Counted from the first letter of the stretch, positions 1 to 9,179 are shown. The stretch is DNA of 64,000 bases from Psychrilyobacter atlanticus DSM 19335 (GCF_000426625.1 NZ_KE384547.1:1-64000); one strand, 5' to 3'. Program-made: numbers and translations. The notes: a model not told the origin generated them from the letters alone.

Positions 1-369
<369 letters not shown>

Positions 370-463
370 AATTTATATCCTAACTTCATAAATGAAGTTT
401 AGCTATCTATTAAAAGATAATTTTTTTTATAGTGGTTCATTCCACTGTACACCTTAATCGATT

Positions 464-484
464 GTTTAAAACAAAGTTTTAAAC
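464..484 (-). other. Perfect inverted repeat in 16S leader
   Basis: Two 9-base arms (gtttaaaac / gttttaaac) are separated by three bases. The repeat lies between the rRNA promoter and the 16S 5' end. A smaller hairpin (agtgg / ccact) lies at 432-446. Leader hairpins in rRNA operons commonly belong to RNase III or antitermination signals, but no specific boxA was recognised, so the role is inferred. Confidence 0.4.
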
Positions 485-589
485 GACAATTGAGTTTTTA
501 ATTTACACTTTCTTTCTCTATTTAATTGCTAATGTCCTATTAAATGTCTCGCTTCAAGTCGCTTTCGCTTTCTCTCGCGGACAAGAAGA

Positions 590-618
590 AGTATACCGTG
601 TTTACAAGTTTCCGTCAA
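590..618 (-). promoter_or_regulatory. rRNA operon promoter
   Basis: Read on the minus strand, a -35 box TTGACG (613-618) is followed by 17 bases and a -10 box TATACT (590-595). The DNA just upstream (619-650) is a run of A/T tracts resembling an UP element, as is usual for rRNA promoters. Transcription would start near 583, about 215 bases before the mature 16S 5' end. Confidence 0.8.
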
Positions 619-775
619 CACTTTTTTTGTTTTTTTATTGTGTTTTTTCAAAACATTTTCCAAAACAGCACCCAAAAACCACCCATACCTTCTAAAACAA
701 CTTAATTTATTGATATACAGCCGATAAAACACATGTGTTATGCCCCATAAAAAATATTAAAAAACTTTTTTGTTT

Positions 776-815
776 CTCTACTACCAAATAACCCCAATGT
801 TATTCAGTGGTAGAG
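776..815 (-). terminator. Hairpin downstream of the SUF operon
   Basis: Imperfect inverted repeat with arms CTCTACTACC... and ...GGTAGAG and a C-rich loop. It lies about 75 bases past the sufU stop. A/T tracts follow on the minus strand, but the T-run is not immediately adjacent, so this is a plausible rather than a textbook terminator. Confidence 0.45.
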
Positions 816-888
816 AATTATATATATATATAATTAAAGCGCCCCTTTATAACAATTGAAAGTCTTTCATACTGTATGAGGTCAATAT

Positions 889-1317
889 TTATAATTTTTC
901 TAAGATAACCTTTACTCCATTCCAGGCTAATGTGGCACATTTTACCCTTCCCGGCATATTAGATATGTTCTCTAATAATCCGGCATCTTCTAATTCTTCC
1001 TTGTCATCTTCACTAATCTTCTCTTGTTTTATCATTTTTAGAAAATTATCTACTATCCTTTTCCCATCTTCTATATCTCTTCCGATTATTAAATCGAATA
1101 ATATAGACGCTGAAGCTGTAGATATAGCACACCCTACTCCTACAAATCCACCATCTACTATTTTATTTCCTTCAATTTTTAATTGAATCGTAAAATCATC
1201 CCCACAATTTGGATTATGACCCCTCTCTGTATAATCAGGATTCTCTAACTCTCTTTTATTATGTCCGCTCTTATTGTGATCCATAATAACTTCAGTATAA
1301 ATTTTATCTAAATCCAT
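889..1317 (-). CDS. sufU: Iron-sulfur cluster assembly protein SufU
   Basis: Last gene of the SUF operon. SufU proteins relay sulfur from SufS to the SufBCD scaffold as zinc-dependent sulfurtransferases, or act as scaffolds in older descriptions. The 142-residue length is typical. The three conserved cysteines are present: C38 in NPNCGD (with D40, a known zinc ligand), C63 in GCAIS, and C127 in KCATLAW. The gene starts 11 bases after the sufS stop, consistent with one transcript. The SufU-type rather than IscU-type identity follows from the SUF neighbourhood and the insertion between the second and third cysteines. Confidence 0.95.
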   Translation of the reverse strand: MDLDKIYTEVIMDHNKSGHNKRELENPDYTERGHNPNCGDDFTIQLKIEGNKIVDGGFVGVGCAISTASASILFDLIIGRDIEDGKRIVDNFLKMIKQEKISEDDKEELEDAGLLENISNMPGRVKCATLAWNGVKVILEKL

Positions 1318-1328
1318 TTTATCCCCTC

Positions 1329-2528
1329 CTATCTGAAGTAACTATTTACTTTTTCTAATCCTTCCACTAATTTATCTATATCGTCAAAAGTATTGTAGAT
1401 TGAAAAACTTGCTCTACAGCAAGATGGAATCTCCAAATACTTCATTAGCGGCTGAGTACAATGATGCCCTGTCCTGATGGCTATATTTTGCAAATCCAAT
1501 ACCTGAGCTACATCATGAGGGTGCACTCCCTCTATATTAAACGCAATAACTGGTGTTTTATGAGGAGCCTCCTCACAATATAACTTTACCCCTTCTAAAT
1601 CTTTTAATTTTTCTATAGCATAGTTTAAAATTTCACCCTCATAAGAACGGATATTCTCTAATCCAATCTCCTCTATGAAATCAATTGCAGCACTTAACCC
1701 TACAACCCCTTCTACATTTTGAGTTCCACCTTCAAATTTTTGAAAATCAGTTCGATAAGTAGAACCCTTTCTTTCTACAAACTCAATCATATCTCCACCA
1801 AATAAAAATGGCTTCATTTTTTCTATGATTTCTTTCCTAACATATAATCCGCCAATTCCCATGGGCCCAAACATCTTATGCCCTGAAAAAACTAAAAAAT
1901 CAATATCCAACTCTTTTACATCTATTTTTATATGAGATATTGTCTGAGCTGCATCTAATATTACCTTAGCTTCTGTTTTTTCTCTCACCAAAGATACTAG
2001 ATCTTTAATAGGGTGAATTACTCCTGTAGCGTTCACCCCATGAGATATAGTTACTAACTTTGTGTTTCCATTTAATTTTTCTGATAGATCTTCCAAATCT
2101 AAATCTCCATCAGCTTTTAAATCTATATACTTTAATTTACACCCCAGCTTCTTCGCTACTTCCTGCCAAGGAACTAAATTACTGTGATGAGAACTGATTC
2201 CTACTAAGATCTCGTCGCCTTCTCTTAATTCATTTAATCCATATGAATAAGCCAGTAAATTTAAAGATTCGGTAGTTCCTTTGGTAAATATAATTTCACC
2301 ACTTTGAGCATTTATAAAGTCAGCCACCTTTTTCTTACCTTCTAAAAATAAGTTTGTAGATTTAATTCCTAATTTATATCCACCTCTGTTTGGATTTGCA
2401 TTATGATTTACATTATAGTTCCACACTGCCTCTAAAACAGATTTTGGTTTTTGAGAAGTTGCCGCTGTATCTAGGTATACCAATTCTTCATTATTTTCAA
2501 ATATAGGAAATAATTCTTTATAATTCAT
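1329..2528 (-). CDS. sufS: Cysteine desulfurase SufS
   Basis: PLP-dependent enzyme that takes sulfur from L-cysteine, giving alanine and an enzyme persulfide for Fe-S cluster building. At 399 residues it is near the family norm. The PLP lysine is K218 in SGHKMFGP. The active-site cysteine is C357 in RTGHHC, in the long-loop arrangement of group II (SufS) desulfurases. ISSHHSN supplies the cofactor-stacking histidine region. The gene lies 10 bases after sufD and 11 before sufU. Confidence 0.96.
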   Translation of the reverse strand: MNYKELFPIFENNEELVYLDTAATSQKPKSVLEAVWNYNVNHNANPNRGGYKLGIKSTNLFLEGKKKVADFINAQSGEIIFTKGTTESLNLLAYSYGLNELREGDEILVGISSHHSNLVPWQEVAKKLGCKLKYIDLKADGDLDLEDLSEKLNGNTKLVTISHGVNATGVIHPIKDLVSLVREKTEAKVILDAAQTISHIKIDVKELDIDFLVFSGHKMFGPMGIGGLYVRKEIIEKMKPFLFGGDMIEFVERKGSTYRTDFQKFEGGTQNVEGVVGLSAAIDFIEEIGLENIRSYEGEILNYAIEKLKDLEGVKLYCEEAPHKTPVIAFNIEGVHPHDVAQVLDLQNIAIRTGHHCTQPLMKYLEIPSCCRASFSIYNTFDDIDKLVEGLEKVNSYFR

Positions 2529-2538
2529 ATCTTCACCT

Positions 2539-3660
2539 CTATATTCTTTCTTCTATTATTTTTAAAACTTTATCTCTAAGCTTCATATCTTTAATCTTTT
2601 CCACTATTGGTTTAAACGACGAACTTACCACTAATTTCTTTGCTTCCTTCTCGCTCATTCCTCTGCTCATAAGATAAAATAATTTATTTTCATTTAATTG
2701 ACCTGCACTGGCTGAATGTTCCCCTATCACGTCGTCTTCATCACAAAATAAAGTTGGAATTGAATCAGCTTTTACACCTTTATTTAAAAGAAGTGCATAT
2801 TCCTCCTCTTTACCTTTAGATTTACCAGAACCTCTCTCAAAATAAAGGTTTCCTCTAAATACTTTTGTCGCCTTATCTTTGACTACTCCCCTACCCTCTA
2901 TGACCGACTCACTTCTTCTGCCTCTATGGTAAGTTGAATACTCTAAATCCACTTTCTTTTCCTTGTCTGCTAAATAAAGAGAATAAGTTTTTGATTCAGC
3001 ATTATCCCCCTCTAAATATACCTTTGAACTAGAAGAAACAACCTTCCCTCCTAATTCTATATGATATTGTTTTACTTGGGCATCCCTTTCAGTCTTCACT
3101 ATTACAGAGTTAAAAGATTTAGTACAATCACATGCTCTTTGCAGGTAGATTATATTTACTTGAGAGTTTTCTTTTGCCAACACTCTGTGAAGAGAATTTC
3201 TCACTGCCTCTTTATCTCCCCCGGAATAATCGAACACTACATTTAAAACACTGTCTCTTTCTGCAATCAACAGGTTGTTATCCAACAACAAATTATTCTC
3301 TTTATCCAAGTCATAGTTGACATAAACTTCCTTAGTTTCAGATTTTTTACTCTCTAAAAAAACACCTGTATTAAAAAATATATCTGTCAAATTAGCCAAA
3401 TAACTTTCATTTTTTTCCCATTTTATACTTTGTAATTCTCCTAATTTTTTCTCTATTGGACTCAGTGTTCGAGAGGTATCTCCCAGTTTAATATTCTCAA
3501 AGTTTTTATATTCTGCCGGCAATGAAAACTCATACCCAATTCTTTTAAAACTAGGAAGACCCATATCTTTATTTTTTTCAAGCTGGTCCAATCTATAATT
3601 AGTAACATCCTGTTTTTCATTTAAATTTCTAATTTTTTCTATTTTATACATAATTTTCAC
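2539..3660 (-). CDS. sufD: SUF scaffold subunit SufD
   Basis: SufD pairs with SufB in the SufBC2D scaffold where Fe-S clusters are assembled in the cytoplasm. The 373-residue protein has the SUF beta-helix core, and its end (GQLNENKLFYLMSRGMSEKEA) closely parallels the end of SufB next door, as expected for paralogous subunits. The N-terminal part is diverged. The start overlaps the sufB stop by four bases, suggesting translational coupling. The M4 codon is an alternative start. Confidence 0.9.
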   Translation of the reverse strand: MKIMYKIEKIRNLNEKQDVTNYRLDQLEKNKDMGLPSFKRIGYEFSLPAEYKNFENIKLGDTSRTLSPIEKKLGELQSIKWEKNESYLANLTDIFFNTGVFLESKKSETKEVYVNYDLDKENNLLLDNNLLIAERDSVLNVVFDYSGGDKEAVRNSLHRVLAKENSQVNIIYLQRACDCTKSFNSVIVKTERDAQVKQYHIELGGKVVSSSSKVYLEGDNAESKTYSLYLADKEKKVDLEYSTYHRGRRSESVIEGRGVVKDKATKVFRGNLYFERGSGKSKGKEEEYALLLNKGVKADSIPTLFCDEDDVIGEHSASAGQLNENKLFYLMSRGMSEKEAKKLVVSSSFKPIVEKIKDMKLRDKVLKIIEERI

Positions 3661-5069
3661 CCTATAGTCCCTTCTAATTCTAATTGGATAAGATGGTTCA
3701 GTTCTACCGCATATTCCAAAGGTAACTCCTTCGAAATTGGCTCAACAAATCCTCTTACTACCATAGCTTTGGCTTCCTCTTCATCGATACCCCTGCTCAT
3801 CAGATAAAATATGGTTTCATCGCTTATCCTTCCGATCTTAGCTTCATGCCCTATATCTACCTGATCATTTAATAATTCTATTGTAGGTACAGTATCGGAT
3901 TTTGATATATTGTCCAGCATCAACGATTCACAGTTTACCGTTGCTTTAACAGAGTGAGCATTAGGAGCTACTTTTAACAACCCCCTATAAAATGCTGTAC
4001 CTCCATTCTTTGAAATAGACTTAGAGTTCACTATAGAGGTTGTATAAGGAGCTGCATGGACTACCTTGGCACCAGTATCTAGATACTGGCCTGTAGAAGC
4101 AAAACTTATACCTGTAAATTCACACCTGGCTCTCTCTCCTCTTAAGATACTCATTGGATATAGCATGGAAACCTTTGAGCCAAACGAACCAGAAACCCAT
4201 TCAATAGTTCCATCTTCATCTACTACACATCTTTTTGTGTTCAGGTTATACATATTTCTAGACCAATTCTCAATAGTCGAATACCTTAGTTTAGCTCCTT
4301 TTTTTACAAACAACTCTACTGCTCCAGCATGAAGTGCCTGCTCGGTATGCTTCGGTGCTGAACAGCCTTCTATAAAGTGAAGGCTGGCTCCTTCTTCTAC
4401 TATTATCATTGTATGTTCAAATTGACCTGCACCCTTAGCATTTAATCTAAAGTATGATTGCAATGGTAGTTCCACATGAACACCCTTTGGCACATATACA
4501 AATGATCCTCCCGACCACACTGCTCCGTGAAGGGCTGAAAATTTATGATCATTAGGAGTTATCAGTTTCATGAAGTATTTTTTCACTATCTCTTCATGTT
4601 CTTTTACAGCTGTTTCTATGTCTGTATAGATTACTCCTAATTTTTCCAACTCTTTATTTACTTTATGATATACAACTTCTGAGTCATATTGAGCTCCTAC
4701 TCCTGCTAGAGATGCTTTTTCAGCTTCCTGTATTCCTAATCTATCAAAGGTATTTTTCATATCACTGGGTACTTCTTCCCAGGATTCATTTAGTTCTGTA
4801 TTGGGTTTTACATAGTGAATTATCCCATCTATATCCAGCTCTGAAAGATCTGCTCCCCAAGTTGGTATAGGTTTTTTTTTGTAAATTCTTAGTGATTTTA
4901 ATCTGAGATCCAGCATCCACTGAGGTTCTTTTTTCTCTTTTGACATCTCCACTACAATCTCTTCAGTTAACCCTTTTTTACTCTTATAACTGTGATTTTC
5001 TTTATCTATAACATCATATATTCCTCTATCTACATCTTCTACATGCGTTCTTGTTTCCATTTTTTCCAC
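3657..5069 (-). CDS. sufB: SUF scaffold subunit SufB
   Basis: Core scaffold subunit that receives sulfur and builds the cluster with SufC and SufD. The 470-residue protein matches family length. Recognisable SufB stretches include SALHGAVWSGGSFVYVPKGV, the GTAFYRGLLKV segment with VNCESL (a conserved cysteine), and the C-terminal FYLMSRGIDEEEA motif. It starts two bases after the sufC stop and overlaps sufD by four bases, so it sits in a tight operon. Confidence 0.97.
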   Translation of the reverse strand: MEKMETRTHVEDVDRGIYDVIDKENHSYKSKKGLTEEIVVEMSKEKKEPQWMLDLRLKSLRIYKKKPIPTWGADLSELDIDGIIHYVKPNTELNESWEEVPSDMKNTFDRLGIQEAEKASLAGVGAQYDSEVVYHKVNKELEKLGVIYTDIETAVKEHEEIVKKYFMKLITPNDHKFSALHGAVWSGGSFVYVPKGVHVELPLQSYFRLNAKGAGQFEHTMIIVEEGASLHFIEGCSAPKHTEQALHAGAVELFVKKGAKLRYSTIENWSRNMYNLNTKRCVVDEDGTIEWVSGSFGSKVSMLYPMSILRGERARCEFTGISFASTGQYLDTGAKVVHAAPYTTSIVNSKSISKNGGTAFYRGLLKVAPNAHSVKATVNCESLMLDNISKSDTVPTIELLNDQVDIGHEAKIGRISDETIFYLMSRGIDEEEAKAMVVRGFVEPISKELPLEYAVELNHLIQLELEGTIG

Positions 5070-5071
5070 CC

Positions 5072-5815
5072 CTAAAATGCCCTTTTTATTTCTTCAAAAC
5101 CATTTTTTTCAATCTCATGAGCCAACTCAATCCCACCAGATTTTACAATTCTCCCATCATGTAATATGTGCACATGATCAGGCTTTAAGTATTGAAGGAC
5201 CTTGTTGTAATGAGTGATTACTATAATTGCATTATTTTCATTTTTTAACTTTTCTACACCTTCATATACGATCCTGACCGCATCTATATCCAGACCCGAA
5301 TCTGTTTCATCCAGGATAGCCACCTTTGGTTCTAAAACAGCCATTTGAAGAATTTCATTTTTCTTTTTCTCTCCCCCGGAAAATCCTACATTCAAATGCC
5401 TGTCTCCATAAGATTTATTTATATGCAGTTCTTCCATCATTGTATGTAATTTTTTTCTAAACCCTGTTATTGATTGTCTTTTTCCTGTTATTGCACCCTT
5501 TGAGGCTCTCAAAAAATCTTCCACTGTCAGTCCAGGGATCTCCTCCGGATATTGAAACGAAAGAAATATTCCAGCTTTAGCTTTTTCATCTGCTTTTGAA
5601 TCTTTAATACTTTCACCCTCTAAATAGATCTCTCCCCCTGCCATAATATGTTTAGGGTGTCCTGCTAAAATATTTCCTAAAGTTGATTTCCCTGCTCCAT
5701 TAGGTCCCATTATTAGGTGCACTTCACCTTTATTTATCTTTAGGTCTACACCTTTTAATATTTCTTTATCTTCTACCTTTGATTTTAATCCTTTTATCTC
5801 CAATAATGTTGACAT
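5072..5815 (-). CDS. sufC: SUF ATPase SufC
   Basis: Cytoplasmic ABC-type ATPase that powers conformational changes of the SufBD scaffold; it is not a transporter. Walker A is GPNGAGKST (37-45). The signature region reads GFSGGEKKKNE, the characteristic SufC version, and Walker B is AILDETDSGLD. At 247 residues the length is normal. It is the first gene of the operon, behind a consensus promoter at 5855-5883. Confidence 0.97.
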   Translation of the reverse strand: MSTLLEIKGLKSKVEDKEILKGVDLKINKGEVHLIMGPNGAGKSTLGNILAGHPKHIMAGGEIYLEGESIKDSKADEKAKAGIFLSFQYPEEIPGLTVEDFLRASKGAITGKRQSITGFRKKLHTMMEELHINKSYGDRHLNVGFSGGEKKKNEILQMAVLEPKVAILDETDSGLDIDAVRIVYEGVEKLKNENNAIIVITHYNKVLQYLKPDHVHILHDGRIVKSGGIELAHEIEKNGFEEIKRAF

Positions 5816-5854
5816 TTTATACCTCCATATTCTTTACTTCTGTATTCAAGAATT

Positions 5855-5883
5855 ATTATAGTATTCTTTAGTAACTGTGTCAA
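5855..5883 (-). promoter_or_regulatory. SUF operon promoter
   Basis: On the minus strand TTGACA (5878-5883) is separated by exactly 17 bases from TATAAT (5855-5860). Both boxes are perfect consensus, about 40 bases upstream of the sufC start. No obvious operator overlaps it, so strong sigma-70-type expression is expected. Any IscR- or Fur-like control is not visible by eye. Confidence 0.85.
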
Positions 5884-5941
5884 CTTTTATTTGAATTTTT
5901 ATTTCTAAGCTCCCATTTTAAAAATGTTAGTTTTTACATAC

Positions 5942-5985
5942 AAAAAACCACTAAGCCATGACAATCTCATAGTTCAGTGGTTTTT
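5942..5985. terminator. Bidirectional terminator hairpin
   Basis: Arms aaaaaccact and agtggttttt enclose a 24-base loop. A- and T-runs on the two sides make it usable from either strand. On the minus strand it ends the DUF606 transcript before the SUF promoter. Confidence 0.7.
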
Positions 5986-6001
5986 AGATTTTTTTACTTA
6001 T

Positions 6002-6451
6002 TTATATTAGAGCTTTAGATTTTTTTATTTTTCCCGTACCTATGTCATACATAACCCCTGTCAAAATAAGGGTACATCCTAATATTTTTTTCATCGGTAG
6101 ATTCCCAGTCATAATATACTCCATTATATTTCCCGTAACTAACTGCCCCACCATTATGAATAATGTAGCATATACCACTGTCATCCTGGGAATAGCATAG
6201 TTACACATAGATAATATTAGGATTCCTAAGATACCTCCTCCAAACATCCAAAGGTGTCCATCAAAGATTTTTTCTGCCCCTTCTTTAAAATTAGTTATAT
6301 TAAAAATATAAAATATTCCCATGAGCAGACTTCCTGTAAAGAAATTATAAAATATTCCATTTAATTTTCCCAGTCTGCACGAAAGAATTGAATTCATCAT
6401 CATCTGAAATATAATTATCCCGCCTATCAAAAACGCCATTAAATAATACAC
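6002..6451 (-). CDS. DUF606 (YdcZ-type) small DMT transporter subunit
   Basis: Hydrophobic protein with about five membrane segments, half the size of a normal drug/metabolite transporter. The opening GGIIIFQMMMNSILSCRLGK fits the DUF606 signature of a glycine-rich helix followed by an N-x-x-L-G element. A GTG start at 6451 is chosen because AAGGGG lies six bases before it; the frame stays open upstream from a TTG at 6478, and an ATG lies at codon 5. It follows a second DUF606 gene, so the two probably form a heteromeric transporter. The substrate is unknown. Confidence 0.75.
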   Translation of the reverse strand: MYYLMAFLIGGIIIFQMMMNSILSCRLGKLNGIFYNFFTGSLLMGIFYIFNITNFKEGAEKIFDGHLWMFGGGILGILILSMCNYAIPRMTVVYATLFIMVGQLVTGNIMEYIMTGNLPMKKILGCTLILTGVMYDIGTGKIKKSKALI

Positions 6452-6484
6452 TTCCCACCCCTTTTCATATTCAATCAATAATTT

Positions 6485-6901
6485 TTATACAACCATACAT
6501 ATCCCTATAAAAACAAATATAAATCCTATAACTTTATGCCTTCCTATCTTATTTTTTTCTCGATTAAATAACCCATAATGATCTATCAATGTCGAAAAAA
6601 AAACCTGTCCCGTCAAACCTAAAGCTATCGTATTCGAAATACCTATATTTTTAAATGTAGCCACATTACAGGCAACTACAGCTACCCCTAAAAAACCTGT
6701 AAAATAAAAATATAAAGGCAGTTCCTTAGAATATCTAATTTTTTCTCCTTTGAGTAAAATCCCTAGACAAATCACAATAAGTCCCGTAAAATGTATTAAA
6801 AAAACAGACATATTATTCCCAACCAGATTTGCTAAACTTCCATTTATTCCTAACATTATTGCTATCAGCATCCCTGATACAAGTACCATAAATCCTTCCA
6901 T
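6485..6901 (-). CDS. DUF606 (YdcZ-type) small DMT transporter subunit
   Basis: Protein of 138 residues with about five hydrophobic segments and the family pattern GINGSLANLVGNN near the N terminus. The ATG at 6901 is preferred over one at 6931 because AAGGGGGG sits about five bases before it. The pair with the downstream DUF606 gene and the divergent Crp/Fnr gene suggest a regulated two-subunit exporter or importer. The family is poorly characterised, and nothing visible here fixes a substrate. Confidence 0.78.
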   Translation of the reverse strand: MEGFMVLVSGMLIAIMLGINGSLANLVGNNMSVFLIHFTGLIVICLGILLKGEKIRYSKELPLYFYFTGFLGVAVVACNVATFKNIGISNTIALGLTGQVFFSTLIDHYGLFNREKNKIGRHKVIGFIFVFIGICMVV

Positions 6902-6921
6902 TATTATCCCCCCTTTACATA

Positions 6922-6948
6922 AGTTTAACAATTCTCAGTAAGTTTCAA
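6922..6948 (-). promoter_or_regulatory. Candidate promoter of the DUF606 pair
   Basis: Minus strand: TTGAAA (6943-6948), 15 bases, then TAAACT (6922-6927) preceded by TGT, which gives an extended -10. The short spacer suggests a weak promoter that may need an activator. The expected start is near 6915. Confidence 0.5.
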
Positions 6949-6950
6949 GC

Positions 6951-6962
6951 GGACAATTGTCC
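6951..6962. promoter_or_regulatory. 12-bp perfect palindrome, candidate operator
   Basis: GGACAATTGTCC reads the same on both strands. It sits between the divergent DUF606 and Crp/Fnr genes, only two bases before the regulator's SD (AAGGAG, 6965-6970). Its centre is about 41.5 bases upstream of the predicted DUF606 transcription start, the classical position for a Crp/Fnr-family activator. Binding itself is inferred. Confidence 0.45.
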
Positions 6963-6976
6963 CCAAGGAGATCTCT

Positions 6977-7642
6977 ATGAAAAAAATCTATGACATAGAA
7001 AAATTAAAATTATATATTAAAGAAGTTAATATATCTCATATGCTCAAGCCAAATGCTATAGATCATCTCGAACTCCATTTTTTCGAACGAGGTGAATCTA
7101 TATATTTTACTCAGGATAAGTGTGAATATCTTCATATATTGGTTTATGGAAAAACCAAAGTTTTTCTTTTAAATAATGAAGGAAATTTTATGCTCTTAGA
7201 TTTTTCTAAACCTCATGATTTTATCGGTGATATTGAGTTTATTCAGCAAAAAAATATCTATAATAATGTAGAGGCTATTACAGAGTGCACCCTCATTGCT
7301 ATACCCACAAATAAAATCCACGAAATTACAATTTTAGAGGAACTATATCATCTTTTAAGTAAAAACATCTGTGATAAATTGACTAGAATCTCAAAAAAGT
7401 TTTCCCAGGTTATACTTTATCCTATAAAAAATAGACTGGTTACGTGTCTTATTGAAATCAGCGATAAAGACAGAATAGATAACTTTAAAACTCAAGAGAT
7501 CGCTGATTATCTAGGAGTTACTCCCCGGCATGTTAGGAGGATCCTCAGTGAACTATACACTGAAAATATAATAGAAAAAAAAGGACAATCTATATACGTA
7601 TTAAATAAAAAATTACTCTATAAGTATGCTATAAAGGAATGA
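6977..7642 (+). CDS. Crp/Fnr-family transcriptional regulator
   Basis: 221-residue DNA-binding protein with an N-terminal cyclic-nucleotide-binding-like beta barrel (about 30-120), a dimer helix (about 120-150) and a winged helix-turn-helix. In the last, QEIADYLGVTPRHVRRILSE (173-192) carries the recognition helix. No cluster of four N-terminal cysteines is present, so an Fnr-type oxygen-sensing cluster is unlikely. The start is set by AAGGAG at 6965-6970. The gene is divergent from the DUF606 transporter pair, its probable target. The effector is unknown. Confidence 0.85.
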   Translation: MKKIYDIEKLKLYIKEVNISHMLKPNAIDHLELHFFERGESIYFTQDKCEYLHILVYGKTKVFLLNNEGNFMLLDFSKPHDFIGDIEFIQQKNIYNNVEAITECTLIAIPTNKIHEITILEELYHLLSKNICDKLTRISKKFSQVILYPIKNRLVTCLIEISDKDRIDNFKTQEIADYLGVTPRHVRRILSELYTENIIEKKGQSIYVLNKKLLYKYAIKE

Positions 7643-7670
7643 TTTGAAAACTATAATTTTTCAAAGTACT

Positions 7671-7710
7671 AAAAAAGGTTCTAAGATTTTTCATCTTAGA
7701 ACCTTTTTTT
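7671..7710. terminator. Bidirectional terminator (regulator / secY)
   Basis: A near-perfect 17-base stem (aaaaaaggttctaagat with atcttagaacctttttt) has a short T-rich loop. It separates the plus-strand regulator from the 3' end of secY and has a T-run in both directions. Confidence 0.9.
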
Positions 7711-7714
7711 ATCT

Positions 7715-8995
7715 TTATATAAATCCTTTATACTCTTTCATTACTAAATGAGCATTGATTTGTTGTACAGTGTCTAGCGCTACTCCTACAACGATGATTA
7801 TACCAGTTCCACCAAAGAATACTGGTAGTCCTGCTGCTGTAAATATAAAGGCAGGTAATACTGCTATAGCTGCTAAAAATACAGCTCCACCCCAAGTAAT
7901 TCTAGTTATTACTTTTTCTAAATATTCTACTGTTTCATTTCCAGGTCTAATCCCAGGAATTGTTCCTCCACCTTGCTTCAAGTTATCAGCAATTTTTTCT
8001 GGATCAAACATCATAGCTGTGTAGAAGAATGAGAAAAAGATTACTAATACTGCGTATAGAATTAAATACACAGGATGATTTCTCCCTAACATCCTATTAA
8101 TTAAAGCATAATATGGCATAGTTGATGGCAGTGAGTTTACTAGTAACGATGGTATCATCATTATTACAGATGCAAAAATTACTGGCATTACTCCTGCTGA
8201 GTTTAATTTTACAGGTAAGAAACTACTGTTTGCAGCATTTCCCTTCCCTTGGAATCCTCTTCCTACATAGTGGATAGGGATTCTTCTCTGTGCCAATTGA
8301 AATATTACTATTCCTCCTACAGTCAATAGTGCAGATGCTGCTACAACTATTAAAACAGGTATCAAGAATTTATTTCCTTGCATAGTTTGTATTGTTTGAA
8401 TAACTCCTGAAGGCATTCTAGCAATTACATTTAAGAAAATAATAAGTGAAATACCATTACCTATTCCTTTAATTGAAATTTGCTCTCCTACCCACATGAG
8501 GAATACAGTACCAGCTGTTACTGTAATTACAGTTGTCATCACAAACATAAATCCAGGTGTCATTACAAGTCCCATAGATTGTAACCACATAGTTACACCA
8601 AAAGCTTGTATAAAACCAATTACTATTGTTAAATATCTAGTCCATTGAGTCATCTTACTTCTTCCAGATTCCCCTTCTTTTTGAATTTCATCTAATTTTG
8701 GTATAATAACCGCTAATAAACTCATCACGATCGAAGCATTGATATATGGCATTACTCCTAGTGCAAAGATAGATACCCTTTGGAAAGCTCCTCCTGAAAA
8801 CATGTTTATAAATCCTAAAACACTGTTATTGTTTACCATAGAAGCTAATCTTTCTAGGTCTACTCCTGGAACAGGAATTAATGTCCCTATTCTAGCTACT
8901 AAAAACATCAACAACGTATAAATTATTCTTTTTTTAAGTTCAGGCGTATTCATTACAGCCTCGAGCTTGGCATTAAATTGATCATATAACGACAT
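7715..8995 (-). CDS. secY: Preprotein translocase subunit SecY
   Basis: Channel subunit of the SecYEG translocon, with ten predicted membrane helices in 426 residues. Typical stretches are GTLIPVPGVD near helix 1, GNGISLIIF in the middle, and PGIRPGNETVEYL near the cytoplasmic loop before helix 9. The ATG at 8995 is chosen because AAGGGGTGGA precedes it; the frame is open 28 codons further upstream but those codons do not look like SecY. It is the last gene of the ribosomal cluster and is separated from rplO by a hairpin and its own candidate promoter. Confidence 0.96.
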   Translation of the reverse strand: MSLYDQFNAKLEAVMNTPELKKRIIYTLLMFLVARIGTLIPVPGVDLERLASMVNNNSVLGFINMFSGGAFQRVSIFALGVMPYINASIVMSLLAVIIPKLDEIQKEGESGRSKMTQWTRYLTIVIGFIQAFGVTMWLQSMGLVMTPGFMFVMTTVITVTAGTVFLMWVGEQISIKGIGNGISLIIFLNVIARMPSGVIQTIQTMQGNKFLIPVLIVVAASALLTVGGIVIFQLAQRRIPIHYVGRGFQGKGNAANSSFLPVKLNSAGVMPVIFASVIMMIPSLLVNSLPSTMPYYALINRMLGRNHPVYLILYAVLVIFFSFFYTAMMFDPEKIADNLKQGGGTIPGIRPGNETVEYLEKVITRITWGGAVFLAAIAVLPAFIFTAAGLPVFFGGTGIIIVVGVALDTVQQINAHLVMKEYKGFI

Positions 8996-9067
8996 TTGTC
9001 CACCCCTTGTTGCACAATATAATTGTGTATAGTATATATATATTTCCCTAAAAATACGGATACTATA

Positions 9068-9076
9068 AGTATAGCA
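9068..9076 (-). promoter_or_regulatory. Extended -10 promoter for secY
   Basis: Minus strand reads TGCTATACT, an extended -10 element, about 73 bases before the secY start and after a terminator-like hairpin. No good -35 is visible, as is often true of extended -10 promoters. It would let secY be expressed apart from the ribosomal genes. Confidence 0.5.
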
Positions 9077-9133
9077 CATTTTTTTTCTTTTTAATATATT
9101 CTAAATCATCTAATTATTATTAATTTTATATTA

Positions 9134-9159
9134 CAAAAGGCCTGCAATAATGCAGACCT
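9134..9159 (-). terminator. Weak terminator between rplO and secY
   Basis: Stem AGGCCTGCA / TGCAGACCT (nine pairs with one G-U) and an ATAA loop. On the minus strand it is followed by only four T residues, so partial termination of the ribosomal operon before secY is the likely effect. Confidence 0.6.
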
Positions 9160-9179
9160 CTTATTTAAAATAATTTAGC

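Noticed and set aside
529-732. 67-codon minus-strand frame in the rRNA leader
   Set aside because: It runs through the rRNA promoter and has no SD or protein-like composition.
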